This document shows, piece by piece, positions 1-6,983 of a stretch of DNA of 12,432 bases (within the stretch, counting starts at the first letter, position 1; every line of letters begins with the position of its first letter). The translations under genes were made by a program, and so were the position numbers. The notes beneath the pieces are model-generated. The model saw only the letters and a program-made list of their open reading frames with translations, was not told where the DNA came from and searched no databases. This DNA is from Phycisphaerae bacterium (GTDB lineage Bacteria; Planctomycetota; Phycisphaerae; UBA1845; Fen-1342), in assembly GCA_022842805.1 (NCBI GenBank), contig JALHOX010000087.1, positions 1 through 12,432 on the forward strand. Reading direction: 5' to 3'.

Positions 1-2
1 TG

Positions 3-353
3 CTGGAAGTGGTGGACGAGAACGATCCGGATGAGATCGGCACGGATGAGGAGTACTTGATCACCGTGACCAACCAGGGCTCGGCGCCGGCGACGAACAT
101 TCGCATCATCTGCGAGGTGCAGCCCGAGGCCGACTACCTGAGCTCGCGCGGCGAGGGTGGCATGCAGGCCGCCGTTTCGGGCAAGACGGTGACCTTTGCA
201 CCGCTGCCGAGCCTGGCGCCGAAGGCGCAGGCGCGGTTCTATGTGGTCGTGAAGGGCACGCGCGAAGGCGACACGCGCTTCAAGGTGACGCTCTTCACGA
301 ACGAAACCGGCGAGCGTCCGATCGAAGAGACGGAGGCGACGCGCTTCTACTAA
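3..353 (+). CDS. C-terminal end of a secreted DUF11-type repeat protein (5' partial)
   Basis: The reading frame is open from the left edge, so the true start lies outside the window; 116 residues and the TAA stop are visible. The visible part is one complete beta-sandwich-like module of the kind called DUF11 or conserved repeat domain. It has an acidic lead-in (DENDPDEIGTDEEY), then the characteristic phrase YLITVTNQGSAPATNIRI, a central V-rich strand pattern (SGKTVTFAPLPSLAP) and a final strand ending KVTLFTNETG. In the family such modules are found in large exported surface proteins of planctomycetes and related bacteria, and they probably act as structural spacers. No C-terminal anchor or sorting signal follows the module; the protein ends ATRFY. 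The bacterial GTG codons near the edge are internal to the module, so none was chosen as a start. The exact role of the whole protein cannot be told from this fragment. Confidence 0.8.
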   Translation: MEVVDENDPDEIGTDEEYLITVTNQGSAPATNIRIICEVQPEADYLSSRGEGGMQAAVSGKTVTFAPLPSLAPKAQARFYVVVKGTREGDTRFKVTLFTNETGERPIEETEATRFY

Positions 354-382
354 GCCGCGCGGCGAGTTTCGGCTGATCGCAG

Positions 383-410
383 TGTCAGGCGACAGGTGTC
401 AGGTGTCAGG
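383..410. repeat. Heptad tandem repeat (TGTCAGG-type, four units)
   Basis: Four consecutive 7-nt units read TGTCAGG, CGACAGG, TGTCAGG, TGTCAGG between the convergent DUF11-type and HAD genes. A reverse-complement copy of units 1-2 (TGTCGCCTGA) lies at 447-456, so the element can also fold. Short tandem heptads of this kind occur in intergenic regions of some bacteria with large genomes. Membership of a dispersed family is an inference that needs the rest of the genome. Confidence 0.55.
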
Positions 411-470
411 CGCGCGCTCTGGAGGCGCGGCCTGATTCCCGGCGCATGTCGCCTGACCCGTTTTATTTTT
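385..470 (+). terminator. Possible terminator at the DUF11/HAD convergent junction
   Basis: A perfect 10-bp inverted repeat (385-394 with 447-456) encloses a smaller GC-rich hairpin (407-416 with 426-434, one bulged base). Four bases later comes TTTTATTTTT at 461-470, one of the few T-rich runs in this GC-rich window. This resembles intrinsic termination of the + strand gene. The outer loop is long (about 52 nt), so the structure is not a textbook terminator. The T-tract includes the TAA stop of the opposing HAD gene. Confidence 0.35.
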
Positions 471-1122
471 GAAGGAGCGATGCGACGACGTCCGGCGTGA
501 TGTCGCGCATGTGCGTGGCGACGTGGTCGACGCCGGCGGCGCGGAGCGTTTCGGCCGGGTGGGTGCCGACGAAGCCGATGACGGGCATGCCGGCGGCCTT
601 CGCCGCGGCGACGCCGACGGGGGCGTCTTCGATCACGACGCAGCGGCTCGGCTCGATGCGCAGGCGTTCGGCGGCCAGCAGGAAGACGTCGGGCGCGGGC
701 TTGCCGTGGCGGACGTCCTCGCCGGTGGCGATGGCGGCGAAGAAGCCCTCCATGCCGGTTTCGCGGAGGACGAGGTCGACGTTGGCGCGTGGGCCGGAGG
801 TGCCGACGGCGAGCGAATAGCCGGCCTGCTGCAAGTGCCAGAGCGTCTCGCGCACGCCGACGGTGAGCGGGACGAGGCCGGTGATGAGTTCGCGGTAGAG
901 TTCTTCCTTGCGGTCGTCCATGGCGCGGACGTCGGCGTCGGGGATGGATTCGCCCCAGAGTGTGCGGATGATCTCGCGGCTGGATTTGCCGAAGGTGGCG
1001 GCGAATTGCTCGCTGGTGATGCTGAGGCCGCGCGACTTTGCCAGCATTTTCCAACTGGCGTCGTGGGCTCGGCCCGACGCGACCAGCACGCCGTCCATGT
1101 CGAAGATTACGCCATCGGCCAT
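463..1122 (-). CDS. HAD-superfamily hydrolase, beta-phosphoglucomutase-like
   Basis: A 219-aa cytoplasmic enzyme of HAD subfamily I, the group that includes beta-phosphoglucomutase and small sugar-phosphate phosphatases; it should hydrolyse or transfer phosphate through an aspartyl-phosphate intermediate. All four motifs are present: motif I FDMDGVL (nucleophile Asp8, acid/base Asp10), motif II GTSG (Ser109), motif III GKPAPD (Lys141) and motif IV VIEDAPVG (Glu165, Asp166). Residues 15-90 form the helical cap, with FGKSS at 44-48. The length is normal for the family. The ATG at 1122 was chosen because motif I follows at once and a GGAGAGG/GGAAG ribosome binding site lies 8-11 nt upstream; an in-frame upstream start would add 22 residues without homology-like character. 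It is divergent from the lipocalin and convergent with the DUF11-type gene, so it is probably monocistronic. The substrate cannot be named from sequence. Confidence 0.92.
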   Translation of the reverse strand: MADGVIFDMDGVLVASGRAHDASWKMLAKSRGLSITSEQFAATFGKSSREIIRTLWGESIPDADVRAMDDRKEELYRELITGLVPLTVGVRETLWHLQQAGYSLAVGTSGPRANVDLVLRETGMEGFFAAIATGEDVRHGKPAPDVFLLAAERLRIEPSRCVVIEDAPVGVAAAKAAGMPVIGFVGTHPAETLRAAGVDHVATHMRDITPDVVASLLQK

Positions 1123-1154
1123 CGCTTTCGCTTCCTCTCCAAAAGGGGGCTGGA

Positions 1155-1160
1155 ATTGTA
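1155..1160 (-). promoter_or_regulatory. Possible -10 element for the HAD gene
   Basis: On the minus strand the hexamer TACAAT (five of six matches to the sigma-70 consensus) lies 32 nt upstream of the HAD start codon, which would give a leader of about 25 nt. A TTGTCC hexamer at 1183-1188 resembles a -35 box, but the 22-nt spacer is too long for a standard promoter. The call therefore rests mainly on the -10 match. Confidence 0.25.
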
Positions 1161-1315
1161 GTGGCGAGGCCGGATCGGGCGGGGACAATGCGTTGCGTCA
1201 GGCGAACCCGGCCTGCCGACGTTCGGCCCGCGCGCGGACTACACTTGAGGTTGCTTCTCTGCGGCGCCGTCGATGCGTCTTCGGCGGCGAACTTCATCTG
1301 AGAACGAGGTATCGA

Positions 1316-1867
1316 ATGAACGGATCGCGTGGTGTTGGTTTGCTGGGGCTGATGGCGGGGCTGGCGGCATTGGGCGGTTGCATGACCGCGGATCCCAACT
1401 TGCCGCCGCTCTCCACGGTGGCATCGGTCGATCTGCAGCGCTATGCGGGGAAGTGGTACGAGATTGCCAGCTATCCGGTTTCGTTTCAGGAGGGTTGCAC
1501 GGGCACGACCGCGGAATACACGCTGCGCGACGATGGGCGCGTGACGGTCTTTAACCGCTGCTTTCAGGATTCGCTGAGCGGGCCGGCGAACGAGATTCGC
1601 GGGAGCGCTCGCGTGCCCAACCCGGACGAATCGGCCAAGCTCAAGGTGTCGTTTTTCTGGCCGTTTGAGGGCGACTACTGGGTGATCGACCTGGACGAGG
1701 CGAATTACAGCTGGGCGGTGGTGGGTGTGCCTTCGCGACAGATGCTGTGGATCCTGAGCCGTACGCCGCAGCTCGACGATGCGATTTACAACGACATTTT
1801 GACGCGGTTGCCGGGACAGGGCTATGACGTGAGCAAGCTGCGACGGACGGAGCAGCCGCAGCAGTAA
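1316..1867 (+). CDS. blc: Outer-membrane-type lipoprotein lipocalin (Blc-like)
   Basis: This 183-aa lipocalin is expected to be a membrane-anchored beta-barrel that binds fatty acids or lysophospholipids, by analogy with bacterial Blc. The N-terminus is a lipoprotein signal peptide: a short basic start, a Gly/Leu-rich core and the lipobox LGGC, with lipidated Cys22. The three lipocalin signatures follow: YAGKWYEIASYP (residues 43-54, with the G-x-W), DYWVIDLDEANYSWAVVG (120-137) and ILSRTP (146-151). Cys61 and Cys82 flank the second and third strands and could form a disulfide. The ATG at 1316 was chosen because GAGG at 1306-1309 sits 6 nt upstream and because it gives a complete signal peptide; the open frame extends much further upstream but lacks protein-like character there. 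It diverges from the HAD gene across a 193-nt gap. Family assignment is firm; the ligand is unknown. Confidence 0.94.
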   Translation: MNGSRGVGLLGLMAGLAALGGCMTADPNLPPLSTVASVDLQRYAGKWYEIASYPVSFQEGCTGTTAEYTLRDDGRVTVFNRCFQDSLSGPANEIRGSARVPNPDESAKLKVSFFWPFEGDYWVIDLDEANYSWAVVGVPSRQMLWILSRTPQLDDAIYNDILTRLPGQGYDVSKLRRTEQPQQ

Positions 1868-1887
1868 TGCTGTGAGGTGCGCGTGCG

Positions 1888-1980
1888 GAGTGTCGAGTTG
1901 AAGGCAACGAAGCGGAGGTCGGCAAAAATGGCGGGAGAACCAGTTTTGATCTCGACACTCTGCAGTCGAAACTCGACACT
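1888..1980. repeat. Inverted/direct repeat cluster AGTGTCGAG upstream of the YihY gene
   Basis: Three copies of an 10-11 nt word lie in the 122-nt gap between the lipocalin and the YihY-family gene. GAGTGTCGAG at 1888-1897 is a perfect inverted match to CTCGACACTC at 1951-1960. AGTGTCGAGTT at 1889-1899 is a perfect inverted match to AACTCGACACT at 1970-1980. The right-hand copies are direct repeats of each other 20 nt apart. The left copy can pair with either right copy, giving two alternative hairpins. It could be a REP-like intergenic element, or operator sites in front of the next operon; sequence alone does not separate these. Confidence 0.5.
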
Positions 1981-1989
1981 GCCGCTCTG

Positions 1990-3003
1990 ATGAGGTCCGC
2001 CAAGTACATCTGGCGTTTGCTGTACGACACCTGGAACGGGTTTTCGCACGACAACGGATTGCGGCTGGCGGCGTCGCTGGCGTATTACGCGATCCTGTCG
2101 CTGGGCCCGATGATGGTGTTGCTGCTGGCGATCATCGGCAGCGTCTGGGATGTGAAGTCGGCCCAGACGGAGCTTTCGGAAGAGGTTGAGCATTTCATCG
2201 GCGGGCCGGCGGCCCAGGCCATGATCGGCGTGATCAATCAGGCCAATCTGCCGACGCTTTCGGGGCGGACGGCGTTGCTGAGCGCTGTGGTGCTGCTTTT
2301 CTCCGGCACGGCGGTCTTCGCCCAGCTTCAAGAGTCGATGAACACGATTTTCAACGTGCCCAAGCGGCAGCGGCTGCCGTTTCTGTCGGTGGTCCGGCAG
2401 CGGCTGATTTCGCTGGGGATGCTTATGGGGCTGGCGTTGCTGACGCTGCTGCTCGTCATCACCAGTTCGGTGGTCGAGTTCATCATGCAGACCGTGGCGC
2501 AGGTCCATCCGATCTTCAAGCTATTGCAGTTCGCCGTCGACTGGACGATCGCGCTGATGGTTTTCGTGGGCTTGTTTGCGGCGATATTCAAGCTGTTGCC
2601 GGAGGTTGCGCCGCCGTGGCGTGATATTCGCATCGGCGCGCTGGTGACCGGGTTGATGTTCGCGATCGGGCGTGAGTTGATTTCGGAGACGCTCTCGCGC
2701 TCGAAGCCCAGCTCGGCCTACGGGGCGGCGGGCTCGATCATCGTGATTTTGCTGTGGGTTTATTATTCCTCGGCGATTTTGTTCTTCGGGGCCGAGTTTA
2801 CGCAGGCGCTGGCCCGAGCGCGCGAACGCGCGGCGCAGGAGGAGCTGGCCTCGGCCGGGGTCGATAGCGATGGCGGGGGCGTGCCGGCTGCGGCGGATGT
2901 GATCGCTTCGCCCAGAGCCGGCGGCAATGGAAGCGTTGTGGCAGCGCCGGCGAACAGCGGGGCTGCCGCCGGAGCGAGTGGAGCGGGGGCAGGATCGGTG
3001 TAA
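1990..3003 (+). CDS. YihY/BrkB-family integral membrane protein
   Basis: A 337-aa inner-membrane protein with about six transmembrane helices. Family hallmarks are seen in order: AASLAYYAILSLGP at 27-40 at the end of the first amphipathic stretch and start of TM1, LQESMNTIFNV at 113-123, and the C-terminal block YGAAGSIIVILLWVYYSS followed by FFGAEFTQALAR (244-276). The family, once mislabelled as ribonuclease BN, has no settled biochemical function; transport or lipid-related roles have been suggested. Residues from about 285 to 337 form a low-complexity Ala/Gly/Ser tail after the conserved core, unlike typical members. The ATG at 1990 has no strong ribosome binding site, but it places MRSAKYIWRLLYDTW directly before the conserved region. 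It is the first gene of a tight run: the next start is about 20 nt after the stop. Confidence 0.9.
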   Translation: MRSAKYIWRLLYDTWNGFSHDNGLRLAASLAYYAILSLGPMMVLLLAIIGSVWDVKSAQTELSEEVEHFIGGPAAQAMIGVINQANLPTLSGRTALLSAVVLLFSGTAVFAQLQESMNTIFNVPKRQRLPFLSVVRQRLISLGMLMGLALLTLLLVITSSVVEFIMQTVAQVHPIFKLLQFAVDWTIALMVFVGLFAAIFKLLPEVAPPWRDIRIGALVTGLMFAIGRELISETLSRSKPSSAYGAAGSIIVILLWVYYSSAILFFGAEFTQALARARERAAQEELASAGVDSDGGGVPAAADVIASPRAGGNGSVVAAPANSGAAAGASGAGAGSV

Positions 3004-3022
3004 TCGGGGCGACTTGGCTCTC

Positions 3023-3634
3023 GTGGAACAGCAACCGGCCCAGGCCAGCCCGCTGACGCGCGAAATTTTGGCGCGGAAGATCGTTCATGTCGTCGTGGGG
3101 TGCGCACTGGGCGCTTTGGCGTTCGCGCCGCGAAGGGTCGGCGTGCCGCTGATTTTGGTGCTGGCGGCTTACAAGCTCGTGGCCGAGTTTGTGCGGCTGC
3201 GGCGGGCGGAGCATCGGGGCGATCCGTTTCTGGGGGGCGGGGCGATGTTTCGCGAGCATGAGCGGCGCGTCGCGAGCGGCGCGTTTTTTCTGGTCGTCGG
3301 CGTCGCGATCGTGATCGTGAGCTTCCCGGCTCGAATTGCGGCGCTGGGGATTCTGGTGATGGCGCTGGCGGACCCCGCGGCCGAGATCGTCGGGCGCGGG
3401 CTGCCGATTGTGCGAATTCGGGGGAAGAGCCTGGGCGGGTCGGCCTCGTTCTTTGCCGTTGGCGTCGCGATTGTCGCGGCTCTCGGTTATCCGGTCGATT
3501 TCCGTGGCGTGCTGGTCATATTGGCGGGCACCGTCGCCGAGGCGCTTTCGGGCCTTTGGGGGCGGGTGCGGATCGACGATAATCTCGTCATACCGCTGGC
3601 GACGGCGGCGACGGCGCAGGCGCTGTCGCTCTGA
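3023..3634 (+). CDS. Dolichol kinase/CTP-dependent lipid kinase-like membrane protein
   Basis: A polytopic protein of about 203 aa resembling the family that includes dolichol kinase (SEC59), yeast DGK1 and plant phytol kinase VTE5, which phosphorylate long-chain lipid alcohols or diacylglycerol using CTP. The expected landmarks appear in order: RKIVHVVVG (18-26) before TM1, LADPAAEIVGR (115-125), GKSLGGS (134-140), and a C-terminal VAEALSG followed by DDNLVIPL (171-192). About six hydrophobic segments separate them. The start is uncertain. GTG at 3023 was chosen because it lies just after the YihY stop and shortly before the conserved N-terminus; TTG at 3014, with GGGG four nt upstream, and ATG at 2927, overlapping YihY by 77 nt, are alternatives. 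Annotation pipelines often label such proteins phosphatidate cytidylyltransferase. Family call good; the lipid substrate is inferred only from context with the TMTC-like gene downstream. Confidence 0.78.
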   Translation: MEQQPAQASPLTREILARKIVHVVVGCALGALAFAPRRVGVPLILVLAAYKLVAEFVRLRRAEHRGDPFLGGGAMFREHERRVASGAFFLVVGVAIVIVSFPARIAALGILVMALADPAAEIVGRGLPIVRIRGKSLGGSASFFAVGVAIVAALGYPVDFRGVLVILAGTVAEALSGLWGRVRIDDNLVIPLATAATAQALSL

Positions 3635-3672
3635 ATCCAATCCACGAACCTCGAACGATCGGCAGGCGCAGC

Positions 3673-4578
3673 ATGGCTCATTTCGAAGTGCACTACTACC
3701 GACCCGCCGGCGGGCCGCTCGGCCCCGATGAGATGGAGCTCTTCGCCCGCACGGTCGGCGATTACAAGATGACGTATGACCCGGCCGACGGGATCGCGCG
3801 ATATCTGCACCCCGATACGGGCATTTCCTTCGAGTTTGCGCAGATTGCGCCTGACGCTGTGCCGCCGGAGTTTCGCGCCGCCGGCTCGCCGGGCCATGCG
3901 GGTGTGGTCTGTCGCGTGCCGCTGAATCGCGCGTCGATCATCGGCGCCGAGGCGGTGCCGATCATGCTGATTCTGGGGCAGCGCTTTCGGCTGCTGATCA
4001 AGCATGCCGGCGCCTCGAACAAGCCGCCGGCGGTGGGTGAGCAAAACGCGCTGATGGAAGCCTGGCTCGACGCGAACGCGGCCGCCAAGGAGGCCGCGGA
4101 AAAGGCCGGGGGCGAGACGCGTTACGCATGGGCGCACGAAGACCTCGCGGTCTGGTACCGCTATCAGCTGATGCGGGTGACGCTTGAGAAGAAGATGACC
4201 GACTCGGGCTACAGCGTGGCTGTGCCGCGCATGCGATTGGTGCGCGACACCAAGGCCGAGAACGCGATTCGCACCATGATCGAGTGGCCCGAATATCAGC
4301 CGACGATTTTTCCGCCGGTGAATCTGCTGCGCATGCGGCGCGAGAAGAAGACGATGCTGGGTCTGAAGAAGACCGAGATCATCGGCTGGACGGCGCTTGA
4401 TGATGTTCGCCGGGCGATCGCCAACCTGGTCCACAAAATTGGGACTGACGGCGGCGATGTGTATCTCTTGGGCGAAAATCAGGCCAAGCAGGCGCCAGAG
4501 CGGGTGGATCAGGTGCCGCTGAACATCGACATCGATCGCTTCGCCGCGGTGCGGATCGACGAGATCATCGATGTCTGA
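3673..4578 (+). CDS. Hypothetical soluble protein of unknown family
   Basis: I do not recognise this 301-aa protein. It has no signal peptide and no membrane segment, so it should be cytoplasmic. The N-terminal third (MAHFEVHYYRPAGGPLGP to about 110) looks like a mixed alpha/beta domain ending in a hydrophobic strand (AVPIMLILGQRFRLLI, 94-109). Residues 120-175 are mostly helical and Ala/Glu-rich. The C-terminal third alternates basic patches (RMRREKKTMLGLKK, 220-233) with a helix-strand pattern and ends in an acidic tail. Two Trp-containing phrases (WLDANAAAK, WYRYQLMRV) could mark conserved surface. The ATG at 3673 is preceded by AGG six nt away. The gene starts 38 nt after the lipid-kinase-like gene, and its stop overlaps the TMTC-like start by 8 nt (ATGTCTGA), which suggests translational coupling and a shared task with the membrane enzymes. 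Confidence 0.85.
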   Translation: MAHFEVHYYRPAGGPLGPDEMELFARTVGDYKMTYDPADGIARYLHPDTGISFEFAQIAPDAVPPEFRAAGSPGHAGVVCRVPLNRASIIGAEAVPIMLILGQRFRLLIKHAGASNKPPAVGEQNALMEAWLDANAAAKEAAEKAGGETRYAWAHEDLAVWYRYQLMRVTLEKKMTDSGYSVAVPRMRLVRDTKAENAIRTMIEWPEYQPTIFPPVNLLRMRREKKTMLGLKKTEIIGWTALDDVRRAIANLVHKIGTDGGDVYLLGENQAKQAPERVDQVPLNIDIDRFAAVRIDEIIDV

Positions 4579-6766
4579 TGGGCGCAGCAGAGGCGAGGCC
4601 GCCGCCGGCGCGGTAACCCGCGGTGCGTCGCAGAACGGGTGGGGCGTGCTGCTTGGCCCGTGGGCGGCGATGGCGCTGGGCCTGCTGGTGTTCGCCAACT
4701 CGCTCGGCAACGGCTTTGCGTATGACGACACGGCGATCATCGGCAAGAACGCCCGCATTCGAAATCTGGCCGACTGGCGCGGGCTGATGCTGACCGACTG
4801 GTGGGCGCCGCAGACGCCGGAGCAGACGATCGAGCTGCGGCAGCGCGACCGGCTGTATCGCCCGCTGACGCTCGTCTCGTTCGCCGTGAATTACCGGATT
4901 CATCAACTTTCGCCGCTGGGCTATCACGTCGGCAATGTGCTGCTGCATGTGGCGGCGTGCGGGCTCGTGTGGCTGTTTGTGCAGCGGTTGATCGGTGATC
5001 GCGTGGTCGCCGGGCTTACGGCGCTGCTCTTTGCTGTGCACCCCGTGCATGTCGAGGCGGTGGCGAATGTCGTCGGCAGGGCGGAGGTGCTCTCCACGGT
5101 ATTTCTTCTGCTGGGGTTCATCGCGCTCTTGCCGAGCGGCGCGCTAGCATGGGTTCGCTCTTTGCGATGGGGTCTGTGTCTGCCGGCCTTTTTCGCGGCC
5201 GTGATGGCCAAGGAAACAGCGATTTCCTATCTGCCGATCGCGCTCGTGATCCTGGCATACTCGCAGATGCGCCATCACGGCCGGCTGCGTTGGCCGCAGC
5301 TCACGCAGGCGGCTGTGCTGCTCGCGCTCCCGCTCGCAATCTATTTCCCTCTGCGAATTTACGCCCTCGGCGGCCACCTGATCCGCGACGCCAGCCCGTC
5401 GGAGCTGCTCAACCCGCTGATTGCCGCCGACGGCGTCAATCGTTTGCTGCTGCCCTTTGAGGTGCTGGGCCACTATGTTCGGCTGCTCTTTGCGCCGAGC
5501 GTGCTGAGCTGTCATTACGGCATGCGCGTGATCGACGCGGATCGCGGGGCGGGGCCTTTGGCGCTGGTCGGGGCGGGTGCGATTGTGCTGCTGTTCCTGG
5601 CGGCGTGGCAAGCGCGCGAGCGAGAGCTCCAGCGACGCACGATCGGCTTCGTCGCGGTCTTCGCGTTGCTGAGTTACGGCCTGATCTCCAACAGCGTGCT
5701 GCTGATCGGCGTGGCCGTGGCAGAGCGGCTGTTCTACTGGCCGTCGGTTCCGTTTCTGCTGTTGGTGGTGCTGGTTGCGCGTGCGATCTGGCTGCGTCAG
5801 GCGCGAACGGGCGGGGCGTTTGAGAAGAGCGCCCGGCTATTGCAGGTCGGCGGCGCTGCGGTGCTGCTGGCGCTAGCGATGCGGACCGTCGTGCGCAATC
5901 CCGACTGGTACGACAGTGCGTCGCTCTTTCTCGCGGATAGCGCGACCTTTCCGCAATGCGTCGATCTGCAGATCGGCGCGGCGCGCGAGTGGCTGCGGCC
6001 GGTGGGATCGCTCCCGCCCGAGGAAGCCGCCGTTCGCATCCGAGCGGCGATGGAGGCGACCGAGCGGGCGCTGAAGGGCAAGCCCGACTCCGCCGACGCG
6101 ATGGAGGTGCGGGCCCGGGCGCTGGCGATCATCGGTCGCGTGGACGAAGCCCGGCGGCTGCTCGACACAGCCATGACGATCGACGCGGGCAATTTGGGAA
6201 TTCGCAAGCTGGTCGAGGAGTTCGCCGCCAACGCGCAGGCGGAGGCGCTGCGCGAGGTGGATCAACAACTGGCGACGCGGCCGAGCGATTCGGCTCTGCT
6301 CGCCGAGCGCGGGCGGCGACTGCTGATGGCGGGGCGCTTTGTCGATGCCGCACCGCTGCTGCGCGACCTCGCGCAGCAGCATGCCGCGGATGTGGAGATT
6401 CAGCGACTCTATGGCGATGCGTTGCTGGCTTCGCGCGAGCTCGAAGCGGCGACGGAGCAGTATGGGCGTGTGCTGCGCCTCGCGCCTGAGGATTGGCAGA
6501 CGCACATCAACCTTAGCTCGCTCCGCGCGCAGTCCGACGACCCGCGCGGGGCATTGCGGCACGCGGAGGCCGCCTATGCCGCACGGCCCACGGAGCTGCA
6601 GTCGTTACAGAATCTGGCCGAGGCGCTGGCGCGGAACGAACGGTATGAGGAGGCGCTACGCTGGTTCGACACGATCGAACGAGGGCTGGCGCCCGATGCG
6701 CCGCTGCGGCCGGTGATCGCCGAGCGGATTCGGGTGGTGAAGAAGCTAGCTGATTCGTCGAAGTGA
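4571..6766 (+). CDS. TMTC-like GT-C glycosyltransferase with C-terminal TPR domain
   Basis: A 731-aa polytopic membrane protein. The first 440 residues match the transmembrane half of TMTC proteins: TM1 at about 27-46; first outer loop with FAYDD (Asp52-Asp53, the position of the GT-C acidic motif); YRPLTLVSFAVNY (96-108); FAVHPVHVEAVANVVGRAEV (154-173); AKETAISYLP (213-222); a DUF1736-like segment around 280-320; AERLFYWPSVPFLLLV (384-399); and RNPDWYDSASLF (442-453). Residues 460-731 form several TPR units, for example ALLAERGRRLLMAGRFVDAA. Animal TMTC1-4 transfer mannose from dolichol-phosphate mannose to Ser/Thr of cadherins; the bacterial acceptor and sugar are unknown. The TPR tail probably faces the periplasm and may bind acceptor proteins. 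The start codon lies inside the end of the preceding gene and has no strong binding site, consistent with coupling. Family call is firm, activity inferred. Confidence 0.87.
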   Translation: MSDGRSRGEAAAGAVTRGASQNGWGVLLGPWAAMALGLLVFANSLGNGFAYDDTAIIGKNARIRNLADWRGLMLTDWWAPQTPEQTIELRQRDRLYRPLTLVSFAVNYRIHQLSPLGYHVGNVLLHVAACGLVWLFVQRLIGDRVVAGLTALLFAVHPVHVEAVANVVGRAEVLSTVFLLLGFIALLPSGALAWVRSLRWGLCLPAFFAAVMAKETAISYLPIALVILAYSQMRHHGRLRWPQLTQAAVLLALPLAIYFPLRIYALGGHLIRDASPSELLNPLIAADGVNRLLLPFEVLGHYVRLLFAPSVLSCHYGMRVIDADRGAGPLALVGAGAIVLLFLAAWQARERELQRRTIGFVAVFALLSYGLISNSVLLIGVAVAERLFYWPSVPFLLLVVLVARAIWLRQARTGGAFEKSARLLQVGGAAVLLALAMRTVVRNPDWYDSASLFLADSATFPQCVDLQIGAAREWLRPVGSLPPEEAAVRIRAAMEATERALKGKPDSADAMEVRARALAIIGRVDEARRLLDTAMTIDAGNLGIRKLVEEFAANAQAEALREVDQQLATRPSDSALLAERGRRLLMAGRFVDAAPLLRDLAQQHAADVEIQRLYGDALLASRELEAATEQYGRVLRLAPEDWQTHINLSSLRAQSDDPRGALRHAEAAYAARPTELQSLQNLAEALARNERYEEALRWFDTIERGLAPDAPLRPVIAERIRVVKKLADSSK

Positions 6767-6983
6767 GCCGTCGGTCGCAGCGCGGAAGATGATGGCGACA
6801 ACGGCGGAGAGGGGCGGGGGCTCATTGGATATCGAGATTCGTTAACGGCAAATCTCAAGCTCGGGGGGAGCGACGCCCGCCGGCCCATGCGCCAAACAGG
6901 CGGATGAAACCGGCCCCACGAAAATCTGTCAGAACGGTCGTCGACCGCGCCTAACGCTGTGCGGAAGGCGAGGGTGTCGACCG

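Noticed and set aside
350..1297. 315-aa minus-strand frame and 230-aa plus-strand frame over the HAD gene
   Set aside because: Both are shadows; only the 463-1122 frame carries the four HAD motifs and a good ribosome binding site.
908..1315. Upstream extension of the lipocalin frame to 908
   Set aside because: The extension runs antisense through the HAD gene and would bury the lipoprotein signal peptide; the ATG at 1316 has its own binding site.
3487..4758. 423-aa minus-strand frame opposite the unknown 301-aa gene
   Set aside because: His/Arg-rich, spans parts of three + strand genes and has no domain-like features. The + strand frame fits the operon spacing better.
6935..6947. Short palindrome CGGTCG-T-CGACCG in the gap before the 1011-aa gene
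   Set aside because: Only one central base, so it is not a hairpin, and such GC palindromes are expected by chance here. No promoter could be tied to it. The rest of the 217-nt gap holds only a weak 6-bp hairpin (GAGATT/AATCTC).
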